Below are positions 14,397-22,787 of a stretch of DNA of 37,114 bases, in pieces. The notes beneath the pieces are model-generated. The model was not told the DNA's origin, did no database searches, and saw only the letters and a program-made list of their open reading frames with translations. The stretch spans positions 1 through 37,114 of the forward strand of contig WFQU01000140.1 in NCBI GenBank assembly GCA_015486845.1. The letters are read 5' to 3'. Source of the DNA: Anaerolineae bacterium. Its GTDB lineage: Bacteria; Chloroflexota; Anaerolineae; JAADDB01. The position numbers and the translations under genes are program-made. How positions within the stretch are numbered: position 1 is the stretch's first letter; every line of letters starts with the position of its first letter.

Positions 14397-16135
14397 AATG
14401 GCAAACGATCGCCCGGGCCAAAGCGCGATTGGCCAAAGAAGAAGGCACACTATACAAAGATTGGGGCGGCAAATTACGCGTTGCCTTAGCTTTTCCCAAT
14501 GATTATTACGTGGCCATGTCCAGCCTGGCATTGCAAATTCTCTACCGGCGGTTAAACGACTTTGCCGATGTGGTGTGTGAGCGGCTCTTTTGGGATAAGA
14601 TGGCCATCACACAAGGAGAACCGCTAATTTCGCTGGAATCGCAGCGCCCGGCTGACGCATTCGACGTCTTAGCGTTCACTATTTCTTATGAAATGGACGC
14701 CTTTAACTTAGTGGCCATGTTGCGGCAAAGCGGCATGCCACCTTTAGCAGAGGATCGGCAGCAAGGAGAATGGCCGCTATTCATCGCCGGGGGGCCAGTA
14801 GTCAGCATGAACCCGGAGCCTATCGCTCCCTTTTTCGACGCTATGGTAATCGGCGAAGGGGAAGAAGTATTGGAAGACATCCTGGCTTTGGCACGGGCCA
14901 ATCTGCCCCGGCCGGCGCTGCTGGAAGCGCTGACGCATTTGCCCGGCGTTTACGTTCCGCTACGGCATCCGGCCGACCCCACCGACCCCACTTTCCATCC
15001 CATCGAGCGGCTTTGGGCCCGGGAATACGGTGCTTACCAGCCGGTGACCGCCGTCTACACGCCAGATACCGAATTCGGCAATATGCACCTTATTGAAATC
15101 GCCCGGGGCTGTGGCCGGGGTTGCCGTTTCTGCTTGGCCGGATACATTTACCGCCCTCCCCGCGAACAGCCATTGGCGCGCATTTTGGATTGGGCACAAC
15201 CAGCTATCAAGCAAGGCCGGCGCATTGGGCTGGTCAGTGCAGCTGTCTCGGATTACTCTCACATTAACGAATTGGCCATCATTTTGCGTCGTCAAGGGGC
15301 ACGGATCAGCGTCAGCTCCATGCGCACCGATCCGCTGAGCGTGCCGTTGGTGGAAGCGATGGCTGCCAGCGGAACCAAGACACTGACGGTGGCACCGGAA
15401 GCAGGCAGCGAGCGGCTACGTCGGGTCATCAACAAACCCCAGCCAGAAGCAACACTTTTCGCAGCCATCGAATTAGCGGAAAAACTGCATTTTCCGCACC
15501 TGAAACTCTACTTCATCGTCGGTCATCCTTCAGAAACGGAAGCGGACATCCAAGCCATTGTGGACTTTACTTTAGAGGCGAAAAAACGGTTCCATCGTCA
15601 GATTACCATCAACGCGACTCCCTTCGTGCCTAAAGCACAAACCCCGTTCCAATGGGCAGCCATGATGCCGGCGAAAACGTTGAAAAAACGGCAAGTTTTT
15701 TTGCAGAAGGCATTAGCACGACACCAAGTGGCTGTACGCGCCGATTCGCCGGCCTGGGCGGAAGTGCAAGGCGTTCTGGCCCGGGGCGACCGCCGGCTGG
15801 CGCGGGTGCTATTGGCCATAGACCGGCCTTCTGTGCGCGGTTTCCACAACGCACTGGCGGAGCAAGGGCTGGATGCCGGTTCCTATTTAGCTGCTCGTGA
15901 TCCGGCTGCGCCGCAACCGTGGCAAGTAGTGAGTCCCAATGTCCGTTTGAGCTTCTTACAGAAAGAGTGGCGGTTAGCCAAAGCGACGCAGGTGGGCCAT
16001 GCTTGCCCGCCCGGGGCCAAAGGATGCTTAGTTTGTGGCGCTTGTGACCCGGCTTGGGCATTTCGCGAGGAAATAAGTAGCGGAACCGAAATTATTTCGC
16101 CATCCTTGCCCTTGACAACGGAGGTTATCCCCTGA
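14393..16135 (+). CDS. B12-binding-domain radical SAM protein (TIGR03960-like)
   Basis: A 580-aa radical SAM enzyme of the TIGR03960 group. The N-terminal part (about 30-170) has the B12-binding-like arrangement (RVALAFPNDY, FDVLAFTISYEMD, LFIAGGPVVSMNPEP, VIGEGEEV). The core has the cluster motif CGRGCRFC (Cys240, 244, 247), followed by SMRTDPLS, TVAPEAGSERLRRVINK and LKLYFIVGHPSE. The C-terminus has a cysteine knuckle CPPGAKGCLVCGAC. Function is not established; relatives occur next to ribosome or RNA genes. Start ATG 14393 overlaps the stop of a 5-codon leader. The stop overlaps pgeF by one base (TGATG), so both are co-translated. Normal family length; no DUF2344 fusion. Confidence 0.9.
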   Translation: MKWQTIARAKARLAKEEGTLYKDWGGKLRVALAFPNDYYVAMSSLALQILYRRLNDFADVVCERLFWDKMAITQGEPLISLESQRPADAFDVLAFTISYEMDAFNLVAMLRQSGMPPLAEDRQQGEWPLFIAGGPVVSMNPEPIAPFFDAMVIGEGEEVLEDILALARANLPRPALLEALTHLPGVYVPLRHPADPTDPTFHPIERLWAREYGAYQPVTAVYTPDTEFGNMHLIEIARGCGRGCRFCLAGYIYRPPREQPLARILDWAQPAIKQGRRIGLVSAAVSDYSHINELAIILRRQGARISVSSMRTDPLSVPLVEAMAASGTKTLTVAPEAGSERLRRVINKPQPEATLFAAIELAEKLHFPHLKLYFIVGHPSETEADIQAIVDFTLEAKKRFHRQITINATPFVPKAQTPFQWAAMMPAKTLKKRQVFLQKALARHQVAVRADSPAWAEVQGVLARGDRRLARVLLAIDRPSVRGFHNALAEQGLDAGSYLAARDPAAPQPWQVVSPNVRLSFLQKEWRLAKATQVGHACPPGAKGCLVCGACDPAWAFREEISSGTEIISPSLPLTTEVIP

Positions 16136-16920
16136 TGTTGCGGAGGCAACGAAACGGTATAGCCTGGTGGGTGTTCGAGAACATGATGGCAGAGTCCGGG
16201 TTGGTGCAAGCGTTTTCCACGCGGCAAGGCGGAATCAGCGACGGCATCTACGCATCGCTGAATCTGAGCGTGTCTACCGGCGACAGCGCCCAGCGGGTTC
16301 AGGAGAACTTTCGCCGTTTTTGCACGGCTGTGGACGTTCCGCCGGAAGACGTCGTCAAAGGGTGGATGGTGCATGGCCGCGATGTGGCTGTCGTCACCGC
16401 TGCGGATCGAGGCCGGCGCCTGTCACCACACGATATCTTGCTGACTGATGTGCCGGGGGTGCCGCTTTTCATGACCTTTGCGGATTGTGTGCCGCTGGTC
16501 TTGTTCGATCCTCGGCGGCGAGCCGTGGCGCTGGCCCATGCCGGCTGGCGCGGCACAGGTTTGCGCGTAGCGGAAGTCTCCGTGCAGGCAATGACCGACG
16601 CATTCGGTAGCCGCCCCGGTGATTTGTTGGCCGGTATCGGCCCCAGCATCGGACCGGATCATTATCAGGTAGGCACGGAGGTGATCAGCATGCTCACAGC
16701 CGTACACCGCCATCCAGAGCACCTTTGGCTGCAGCGTAACGGCCATTACTGGCTAAATTTGTGGGCGGCGAATGCACAGCAGTTGGCCGACGCCGGCGTA
16801 CAGCATGTAGAAGTAGCCCGGCTTTGCACCGCTTGCCATTTAGAAGATTTCTACTCCCACCGAGCGGAACACGGGAAAACAGGTCGATTGGGTGCGTTAG
16901 TGATGTTAGCCGATTTATAA
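16135..16920 (+). CDS. pgeF: Purine nucleoside phosphorylase / polyphenol oxidase family protein (DUF152, YfiH)
   Basis: A 261-aa protein of the YfiH/PgeF (Cu-oxidase_4) family. Bacterial members cleave purine nucleosides, and E. coli PgeF helps correct misincorporated residues in peptidoglycan. The metal site residues are in VHGRDV, FADCVPLV, HAGWRGT and the C-terminal CTACHLEDFYSHRAEHGKTGR. ATG 16135 shares a base with the stop of the radical SAM gene, and GGAGG lies about 10 nt upstream. The link to the next cluster (yggS) is loose, 89 nt away. Confidence 0.92.
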   Translation: MLRRQRNGIAWWVFENMMAESGLVQAFSTRQGGISDGIYASLNLSVSTGDSAQRVQENFRRFCTAVDVPPEDVVKGWMVHGRDVAVVTAADRGRRLSPHDILLTDVPGVPLFMTFADCVPLVLFDPRRRAVALAHAGWRGTGLRVAEVSVQAMTDAFGSRPGDLLAGIGPSIGPDHYQVGTEVISMLTAVHRHPEHLWLQRNGHYWLNLWAANAQQLADAGVQHVEVARLCTACHLEDFYSHRAEHGKTGRLGALVMLADL

Positions 16921-17009
16921 AGCGATGGGGTGCAGTGTCACCAATCTTGTTTACGCTAAAAAGCAAATCTGTTTTACAATAAGCATTATAAAAAATTATG
17001 AGGAATGTG

Positions 17010-17738
17010 ATGGAAATTACTGCAGCCATGTTGAAAGCAAATATCGAAAAGGTACAAGAACGCATCGTCCAGGCCGCACAGCGTGCAGGACGCGATGAAA
17101 AGCGTATTACTTTAGTTGCCGTGAGCAAGACACACACACCGGAACTGGTGGTCGATGCGTATCGACTTGGTTTGCGCCATTTCGGCGAGAACCGAACGGT
17201 GGAAGGTAATCCGAAGATAGAAGCCGTGGCACGCCTTTTGGGGGAGACAGGGGCAGCTGATCCTCCACATTGGCACATGATCGGCCACGTGCAAAGCCGC
17301 AAAGCTAAAGAGGTTGTGGCCCGTTACATTTTGGTGCACTCAGTGGATCATTTGCGCTTAGCACACCGATTAGAACGGGCTATGGCTGACCAGGACAGCG
17401 TGCTGGATGTATTGCTGGAGATTAATATCTCCGGCGAGGAGAGCAAATACGGCTTTACGCCGCCATCGCTTTTGGCCGCGCTGCCGGAGTTGTTAGCGTT
17501 GTCCCATTTGCGGGTACGCGGTTTGATGACTATGGCGCCGATCGTGCCAGATCCCGAATTAGCCCGACCGGTATTTGCCGGGCTGCGGCGGTTGCGCGAT
17601 GATTTGCGACGCCGCTTTCCTGACGTGGCCTGGGATGAACTTTCCATGGGCATGACCGACGATTTTGAGGTCGCGGTGGAAGAGGGTGCGACGTTAGTGC
17701 GCATCGGCCGGGCTATTTTCGGCACCAGGGGAGTTTAG
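17010..17738 (+). CDS. yggS: YggS family pyridoxal-phosphate homeostasis protein
   Basis: A 242-aa single-domain PLP-binding protein related to alanine racemase, which buffers PLP levels. The PLP lysine is Lys40 in [66 protein letters not shown] and [27 protein letters not shown] are all family blocks. I chose ATG 17010 because AGGA lies 5 nt upstream; ATG 16998, four codons earlier, has no site. First gene of the conserved yggS-proC-yggT-yggU order. Confidence 0.93.
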   Translation: MEITAAMLKANIEKVQERIVQAAQRAGRDEKRITLVAVSKTHTPELVVDAYRLGLRHFGENRTVEGNPKIEAVARLLGETGAADPPHWHMIGHVQSRKAKEVVARYILVHSVDHLRLAHRLERAMADQDSVLDVLLEINISGEESKYGFTPPSLLAALPELLALSHLRVRGLMTMAPIVPDPELARPVFAGLRRLRDDLRRRFPDVAWDELSMGMTDDFEVAVEEGATLVRIGRAIFGTRGV

Positions 17739-17759
17739 GGGGGCATCTTATAATTACTT

Positions 17760-17880
17760 CTCCGTTTAGGAGTCCCTGTTTAGATATTGAACTTCTAAAC
17801 GGAGTTGGCATAGGCCCGCAACACACCACAGCGCCTGAAAATAAGATCAGCGTGCATCCAGCGTTCTATTTTCAAAGTAA
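17760..17880 (+). repeat. Inverted repeat and worn module B between yggS and proC
   Basis: CTCCGTTTAG (17760-17769) and CTAAACGGAG (17795-17804) form a 10-bp stem; GAACTTCTAAAC inside it is related to palindrome D. 17820-17880 is a degraded module B (CACACCACAGCG, then CAGCGTTCTATTTTCAAAG) with the Shine-Dalgarno site lost. Confidence 0.6.
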
Positions 17881-17934
17881 ACAGCGGGTTTTGTGTTTGT
17901 CGTAATACTTTTGTGGAAAGGGAGAGAAACGCGT

Positions 17935-18768
17935 ATGCTTAGAGAAATGGTCTTGTCCTTTATCGGCTCGGGCAACATGGCGGAAGCGATGATCCGCGGG
18001 TTAATTGCTCGGCAGTTAATGCCGCCGGAGAATATCGTAGCAGCCGGGCCCCGCCGGGAACGTGGCCGCGAGCTGGCAAGGCAATATCACGTCCGCTGGA
18101 CGCAGGATAACAGTGCTGCGGCGCGAGAAGCGGATATCCTTGTTTTGAGCGTCAAGCCGCAAGTGTTGCCCAAAGTTTGGCCGGAAATCAAGTCCTATCT
18201 CAAAGAGGAGCTGTTGGTTATTTCTATCGTAGCCGGGGCTCGTATCAGCACCTTGAGCCAAAACACCGGGCGCACACAAATCGTGCGGGCGATGCCCAAT
18301 ACGCCGGGGCAAATCGGCAAAGGGATGACAGTGTGGACGGCCACCGATGCTGTGCCATCGGTGCGGCGCACCCAGGCGAACGCTATCTTAGGCGCTTTGG
18401 GCGAAGAAATCTTTGTCGGTGATGAAAGTTACTTAGATATGGCCACAGCACTCAGCGGCACCGGCCCAGCTTATGTTTTCCTGTTCATGGAAGCAATGAT
18501 CGACGCCGGGGTGCACATGGGCTTTTCGCGTCACGTAGCGGAGAAATTGGTGCTGCAAACGATCGAAGGCTCGGTAGCCATCGCTCGTGAAAGTAAGCGA
18601 CACCCGGCAGTTTTGCGCAATCGGGTTACTTCGCCGGGAGGGACATCGGCCGAGGCGCTCTACCAGCTTGAAAAGGGAGGCTTGCGCACCGTCGTTTCTA
18701 AAGCAATTTGGGCAGCTTACCAAAGGTCCAAGCTGTTAGGGGATATGAGTGAAGGAAAGAAAGCATAA
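17935..18768 (+). CDS. proC: Pyrroline-5-carboxylate reductase
   Basis: A 277-aa enzyme for the last step of proline synthesis, NAD(P)H-dependent reduction of pyrroline-5-carboxylate. The Rossmann motif is FIGSGNMAEAMIRGL near the N-terminus. VLSVKPQ, RAMPNTPGQIGKGMTVW, LSGTGPAYVFLFMEAM and RVTSPGGTSAEALYQLEKGGLR are diagnostic, the last being the P5CR dimerisation region. ATG 17935 is preferred, with AAGGGAGAG about 9-11 nt upstream; an in-frame extension to 17893 has no site. It ends 8 nt before yggT. Confidence 0.95.
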   Translation: MLREMVLSFIGSGNMAEAMIRGLIARQLMPPENIVAAGPRRERGRELARQYHVRWTQDNSAAAREADILVLSVKPQVLPKVWPEIKSYLKEELLVISIVAGARISTLSQNTGRTQIVRAMPNTPGQIGKGMTVWTATDAVPSVRRTQANAILGALGEEIFVGDESYLDMATALSGTGPAYVFLFMEAMIDAGVHMGFSRHVAEKLVLQTIEGSVAIARESKRHPAVLRNRVTSPGGTSAEALYQLEKGGLRTVVSKAIWAAYQRSKLLGDMSEGKKA

Positions 18769-18776
18769 GGTCATTT

Positions 18777-19052
18777 ATGGTAATTAGTTATTTGATCAGT
18801 TTTGTTAATTTGTTCTTTACAGTCTTGGATTGGCTCATTATCATTCGCATTTTGTTGAGCTGGTTCCCAAATATCGATCCTTATAATCCATTAGTAATGC
18901 TCTTGCGCCAAATTACAGATCCGATTTTGGAACCAGCCCGGCGTATCATTCCGCCTTTGGGCATGATAGATTTCTCGCCCATTGTGGTGTTGCTGGTACT
19001 GGATTTAATCATACGGCCGTTTATCATTCGCTTTTTGTACATGTTATACTAA
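18777..19052 (+). CDS. yggT: YggT family membrane protein
   Basis: A 91-aa inner-membrane protein with two hydrophobic regions (about 5-30 and 62-90) around the conserved RILLSWFPNIDPYNPLVMLLRQITDPILEPARRIIPPLG loop. This is the YggT signature, with the family's usual length. The role is unclear; relatives have been tied to osmotic response and to cell division or photosystem assembly in other phyla. AAGG lies about 6 nt before ATG 18777. Confidence 0.93.
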   Translation: MVISYLISFVNLFFTVLDWLIIIRILLSWFPNIDPYNPLVMLLRQITDPILEPARRIIPPLGMIDFSPIVVLLVLDLIIRPFIIRFLYMLY

Positions 19053-19080
19053 CGTTGCTGGTTTCTAGAGGCAATTGATC

Positions 19081-19380
19081 ATGGAGAATTGGCTAACGGA
19101 AACAGCAACAGGCGTACGTTTACAAATCCGCGTTCAGCCAAGGGCCAGCAAAAACGAGATTACCGGCTTGCAAGGCAATGCCTTGAAAGTGCGGCTCACT
19201 GCGCCACCGGTGGAAAACGCGGCCAACAAAGCATTGCTAGCTTTTTTGGCAAAAACGTTTGGTGTTCCCAAAAGAGCCGTTCGTTTAATAGGCGGCAAGC
19301 ATGGACGGTCAAAACGAGTGCTGATCGAGGGCATTTCCGGGGCAGATGTGCGCCGGTGGCTTGGGAACACAATCACGTAA
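19081..19380 (+). CDS. yggU: DUF167 (YggU) family protein
   Basis: A 99-aa DUF167 protein of unknown function, the usual fourth partner of yggS/proC/yggT. QIRVQPRASKNEITGL, LKVRLTAPPVENAANKALLAFLAK and VRLIGGKHGRSKRVLIEG are the family motifs. ATG 19081 with AGAGG 9 nt upstream is preferred over an in-frame TTG at 19075. Confidence 0.93.
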   Translation: MENWLTETATGVRLQIRVQPRASKNEITGLQGNALKVRLTAPPVENAANKALLAFLAKTFGVPKRAVRLIGGKHGRSKRVLIEGISGADVRRWLGNTIT

Positions 19381-19444
19381 CGGATCGTCGTTTTAACAGA
19401 ACGTTACGAACGCTTTGGTTTGCTATGGCGGAAAGGAGAAAATA

Positions 19445-20242
19445 ATGCGCAAGACAATCTTAGCAGGCTCAGTTTGGTTGATTGCTGTTTTAATATTGGC
19501 CGGGTGTGCCAGTGCCGGCAAAGCGATCTTGCCAACGGTGACGCTGGTGGACGTAACCGTGCCAGCAGAAAGCACCCAGGTACGCCCCGGCGCTGCCACA
19601 TTTACGCCTACCGTTGTTAGCCCGGCAGAGAGTCATACTGTCGTGCAGACGCCGCCCCCGGCTACGGTGGTGCCGGCGGCAATGGCAACTTTACCAACCA
19701 TGCCCCAGCCGAGTCAACGGGTGCTCATGGCGCGACAAGATCTGGCTAAGCGGATTAATCTCGATATCGCCCAGATCCAATTCGAAAAGTTAGTTACCAA
19801 AACGTTGCCGCAAGGTGCAAAGTGTGCCCCCGATGCTGTGAGTATGCCGCCGTTTGGCGCCAAAGAAGGCATCCAATTGCAGGCCGGAGAAATCCATTAC
19901 ATCTATTTTAGCAATGGCGAACAGGTGTTACTCTGTGTGGTCCCAGCAAAACAGGATACGGAGGTCGGAGAAATGGGAATAGGACGAGTGAACGAGGCTC
20001 AGAAAAAACAAGTGATTGCCTTAGCACAGCAAGATTTGGCCAAGAGGTTAGGCGTAGCTACGGCCCAGATTAGTGTTGTTTCCGCGACATCTGTACAATG
20101 GCCGGACGCCAGCTTGGGTTGCCCAAAGCCTGGGCAAATGTATGCCCAAGTAATTACGCCAGGTCTGCAAGTCGTCCTCAAAGCAGGCGGCAAGACGTAT
20201 GAGTATCACACCAGCTACAGCCGCGTACAGTTCTGCAAATAG
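19445..20242 (+). CDS. Lipoprotein with two copies of a DxSLGCP-type domain
   Basis: A 265-aa predicted lipoprotein. The signal peptide ends in the lipobox LILAGC, with the lipidated Cys near residue 21. A low-complexity Thr/Pro/Val linker runs to about residue 95. Two related domains follow: MARQDLAKRINLDIAQIQFE to EQVLLCVV, and LAQQDLAKRLGVATAQISVV to YSRVQFC. The second has WPDASLGCPKPGQMYAQVITPG, a motif I know from many Chloroflexota and cyanobacterial exported proteins. The first has lost it but keeps spaced cysteines. ATG 19445 follows AAAGGAG. Function unknown; probably anchored outside the membrane. Confidence 0.8.
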   Translation: MRKTILAGSVWLIAVLILAGCASAGKAILPTVTLVDVTVPAESTQVRPGAATFTPTVVSPAESHTVVQTPPPATVVPAAMATLPTMPQPSQRVLMARQDLAKRINLDIAQIQFEKLVTKTLPQGAKCAPDAVSMPPFGAKEGIQLQAGEIHYIYFSNGEQVLLCVVPAKQDTEVGEMGIGRVNEAQKKQVIALAQQDLAKRLGVATAQISVVSATSVQWPDASLGCPKPGQMYAQVITPGLQVVLKAGGKTYEYHTSYSRVQFCK

Positions 20243-20351
20243 TCCGTGTGGATGCCCTAAACTGATCTGTTCAAGGGGATAGCGTGCTGTAGTCTGAGGC
20301 AGGTAATGCTACAGTGATAGGAATTGGGTTGGTTGATGGCGGCTGATGGTC

Positions 20352-20684
20352 CAGCGACTAAAAGTCACGGCAACCTCTGCAAAATCGCTCTACGGCGATT
20401 AGCTTGCAACCTGCGCGGGCAGGTTGCGCAGTTGTAGCAGCGATTTCTAATCGCCGGGCGTGCGCAGACTGCGTTGACCTGCGTTCCATTCCGGTGTGCC
20501 GGCACCTTGCCGCCGTGGCGGCAAGGTACGTCAAGGTAGGGTCCTCTACAAAGAGGCTGCTTGACACCAGCCCCTTTCTAAGGGGCTTATCATTTACGTA
20601 GCACGGAGCTTTGAGCTCCGTGCGCTAAGTCGGCCAACCCCGTCGATTAGAAGTTCAACTTCTTCGAGAAGTTGAACTTCTTTA
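20352..20684 (+). repeat. Composite repeat R3 (A, B fragment, C, D)
   Basis: Module A copy 4 (20352-20460), a short B/E-like piece (20461-20553), module C (20554-20626) and palindrome D (20647-20684). In this C copy the two hairpins read AGCCCCTT/AAGGGGCT and GCACGGAGCT/AGCTCCGTGC, both fully paired although their sequence differs from the C copies at 6785 and 36794. Confidence 0.85.
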
Positions 20685-21202
20685 AACATATCGTTGGCGG
20701 CCCGAGTTCATACCAGTTTGATACTATTCACTAGTATGAACCAGGCCCGAAAACAGAAATTATTCGTATTGCCGGCACGACCGGCTTGCCTAAGCAAGCG
20801 ACCAATAACCTATCTTAATTCGTTTGACCACCTTAGCCGGGGGGACGCTTTTCGGAAGGGTTGGAGGGGAACCGTAGGGGTTCCCCTGCCGGGAGCTCGA
20901 GGGCAGCACCCTCGAAGAAGAAAAAGGAGGCGAGATTATCTTTTGGCCAGACCTTGCCTTAGGCAAAATCATGCTACGGCGCTTAGCATGCAACCTGCGC
21001 AGGCAGGTTTTGCAGTTGTAGCAGCGATTTCTAATCGCCGGGCGTGCTATCGAGAAACTATTGTGGCAGAAAAGTGGCCAATAAAGGAATCGTTGTCAGG
21101 CTGCGGAGGGCTGGCATTGCAATGTTCAGCACGCACCCCGCAGATTGGCGCAATTAACTGAGATTTTATTGAAAACCTAATCAGAAGGAAGGAGCAAAAA
21201 GC
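20685..21202. repeat. Repeat-rich intergenic stretch with truncated module A
   Basis: 20872-20894 has an AGGGGAACC/GGTTCCCCT hairpin, and 20911-20934 has GAGGGCAGCACCCTC, another short hairpin. 20965-21044 is module A copy 5, lacking its first hairpin. No credible gene: the long open frame across this stretch is composed of repeat sequence. Confidence 0.65.
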
Positions 21203-22003
21203 ATGACTACAGAAGGTTTGCAGGGAAAATGGGCGTTGATTTTGGGCGCATCCAGCGGTTTCGGCGCCGCCACGTCGCGGGCATTAGCCAAAGCGGGTCT
21301 GAATATTTTCGGCTTGCACTTAGATATGAAAGCGACTTTGCCGCGGGCCAAAGCGGTAATAGCCGATATCGAAGCGGCCGGCGGTCAAGCTATTTTCTTC
21401 AACACCAATGCCGCGGATTCCCGTAAGCGAGCTCGGGTGATCAAGAAGATCCAAGACACTTTGCCGGAGGGAGAATACCTGCACGTTTTGATGCACTCTC
21501 TGGCCTTTGGCACGCTATTGCCGCTCATTGATGATGATCCGGAAAAGTGCATCAGCCAGACGCAAATGGAAATGACCTCAGACGTGATGGCTCACAGTTT
21601 AGTCTATTGGACGCAAGATTTGTGGCGAGCCCGGTTGTTGGGCGATGGCAGCCGTATTTTTGCCATGACCAGTGCCGGATCGCACCGTGTAGTGCCCACT
21701 TATGGCGCGGTTTCGGCAGCAAAAGCAGCTTTGGAATCGCACACACGCCAATTAGCACTGGAATTAGGGCCACATGGCATCAGTGTGAACTGCATCCAGG
21801 CCGGTGTAACCAACACGCCAGCATTGCGCGTTATCCCCGGCCATGAAATTCTCATCGAAGAAACGCTGAAGCGTAACCCGCGCGGTCGTATGACTGTGCC
21901 GGAAGATGTAGCTAATACCATTGTGGCGCTCAGCCAACCTTCCGTCTCGTTTATCAGCGGCACCATCATCCGGGTAGACGGCGGAGAAGATGTTGTCGGT
22001 TAA
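21203..22003 (+). CDS. SDR-type enoyl-[acyl-carrier-protein] reductase, FabL/FabI-like
   Basis: A 266-aa short-chain dehydrogenase. The N-terminal WALILGASSGFGAATSRALAKAG binds the nucleotide, and HVLMHSLAFG and FAMTSAGSHRVVPTYGAVSAAK follow. Tyr and Lys are separated by six residues (YGAVSAAK), the Tyr-X6-Lys spacing of enoyl-ACP reductases rather than the Tyr-X3-Lys of ordinary SDRs. AALESHTRQLALELGPHGISVNCIQAGVTNTPALRV resembles FabL. It most likely reduces the enoyl-ACP double bond in fatty acid elongation. Start ATG 21203 follows AAGGAAGGAG. It is preceded by nearly 1 kb of repeats and followed by a 10-bp hairpin at 22050-22089. Confidence 0.8.
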   Translation: MTTEGLQGKWALILGASSGFGAATSRALAKAGLNIFGLHLDMKATLPRAKAVIADIEAAGGQAIFFNTNAADSRKRARVIKKIQDTLPEGEYLHVLMHSLAFGTLLPLIDDDPEKCISQTQMEMTSDVMAHSLVYWTQDLWRARLLGDGSRIFAMTSAGSHRVVPTYGAVSAAKAALESHTRQLALELGPHGISVNCIQAGVTNTPALRVIPGHEILIEETLKRNPRGRMTVPEDVANTIVALSQPSVSFISGTIIRVDGGEDVVG

Positions 22004-22049
22004 AACCTTACCGTTCGTCTTGCCTCTTTTCGAACACTAATTTTAGTCA

Positions 22050-22089
22050 GGTGCTCCCGACCACATAGAAAGATTCCGCCGGGAGCACC
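22050..22089 (+). terminator. Hairpin after the FabL-like gene
   Basis: GGTGCTCCCG (22050-22059) and CGGGAGCACC (22080-22089) form a perfect 10-bp stem with a 20-nt loop, 47 nt after the stop. There is no U-tract, so it may instead be a processing or attenuation structure for the next operon. Confidence 0.35.
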
Positions 22090-22130
22090 CACCGAAACTG
22101 AGCTTATCTCAGTCATTGAAGGATTGTGCC

Positions 22131-22784
22131 ATGCGCTGGCGTCCTGTTTTGTATCGCGAGCTCAACGCGTCGCACCAATGGCGTTGGGCCGGGCAGACGA
22201 TTTTTATTTGGTTCTTTTTCATCCTTTTCACTGTTAGTTTGGGATTAGGCCTCTGGGCGCCAACCTTTTGGCTCATAGCTATTAGCCTGTTGGTGGCTGT
22301 CGGTCTGGCGCTTTTCCTGGTCGATAGGACTATACAGCGCCATAGGTACATACTTTGGCAGGATGAGAAAATAAAAGCCGTGGCACCACAGGCGCTTTCG
22401 CCAGTGCGAGAAATAACTTTACGAGCCAGCGGCGTTTTCAGCGTAAATGGGAAGAAGCGCTATTGCCGGGCACGACCCGGATTTTACGAAACTTTCGTGA
22501 CGCGTGAACATGTCATAGCTGTCCACGTGCGGGAGAAGCGTTTTGGGGGATGGCAGCGTGGCCGTACGGAAGATATAGGAATGTGGTATGCCTTTTTAGT
22601 GCCACGATACCTCCAATCTGTGACACCGGGAACAGTTTTTTGCGTGCAGCGTGCCTACCCAGGACTGAAATTAACCTATCAAGATAAAACGGAACGTTTA
22701 CTATTTTACCTGTTTTTCGACCAACGTGCCGCTCGCGACACGGTTTGGGCGGATTTATTAGAGGATATAAAGGAACACGTATAG
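22131..22784 (+). CDS. Hypothetical protein with two membrane helices
   Basis: A 217-aa protein I cannot place in a family. Two adjacent hydrophobic helices lie near the N-terminus (IFIWFFFILFTVSLGLGLW and FWLIAISLLVAVGLALFLV), followed by a mainly soluble C-terminal part of about 140 residues with many basic and aromatic residues. This resembles the general layout of PH-like or YcxB-like membrane-anchored proteins, though no motif confirms it. ATG 22131 was chosen because AAGGA lies 7 nt upstream. It ends 3 nt before the NYN protein gene, so the pair are co-transcribed. Confidence 0.65.
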   Translation: MRWRPVLYRELNASHQWRWAGQTIFIWFFFILFTVSLGLGLWAPTFWLIAISLLVAVGLALFLVDRTIQRHRYILWQDEKIKAVAPQALSPVREITLRASGVFSVNGKKRYCRARPGFYETFVTREHVIAVHVREKRFGGWQRGRTEDIGMWYAFLVPRYLQSVTPGTVFCVQRAYPGLKLTYQDKTERLLFYLFFDQRAARDTVWADLLEDIKEHV

Positions 22785-22787
22785 AAA

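Noticed and set aside
16694-17302. 202-aa open frame (-) opposite pgeF and yggS
   Set aside because: It is antisense to two well-conserved genes, with no motif or ribosome site.
20694-21161. 155-aa open frame (+) between the lipoprotein and the FabL-like gene
   Set aside because: It runs through hairpin repeats and module A, has no Shine-Dalgarno site and no recognisable domain.
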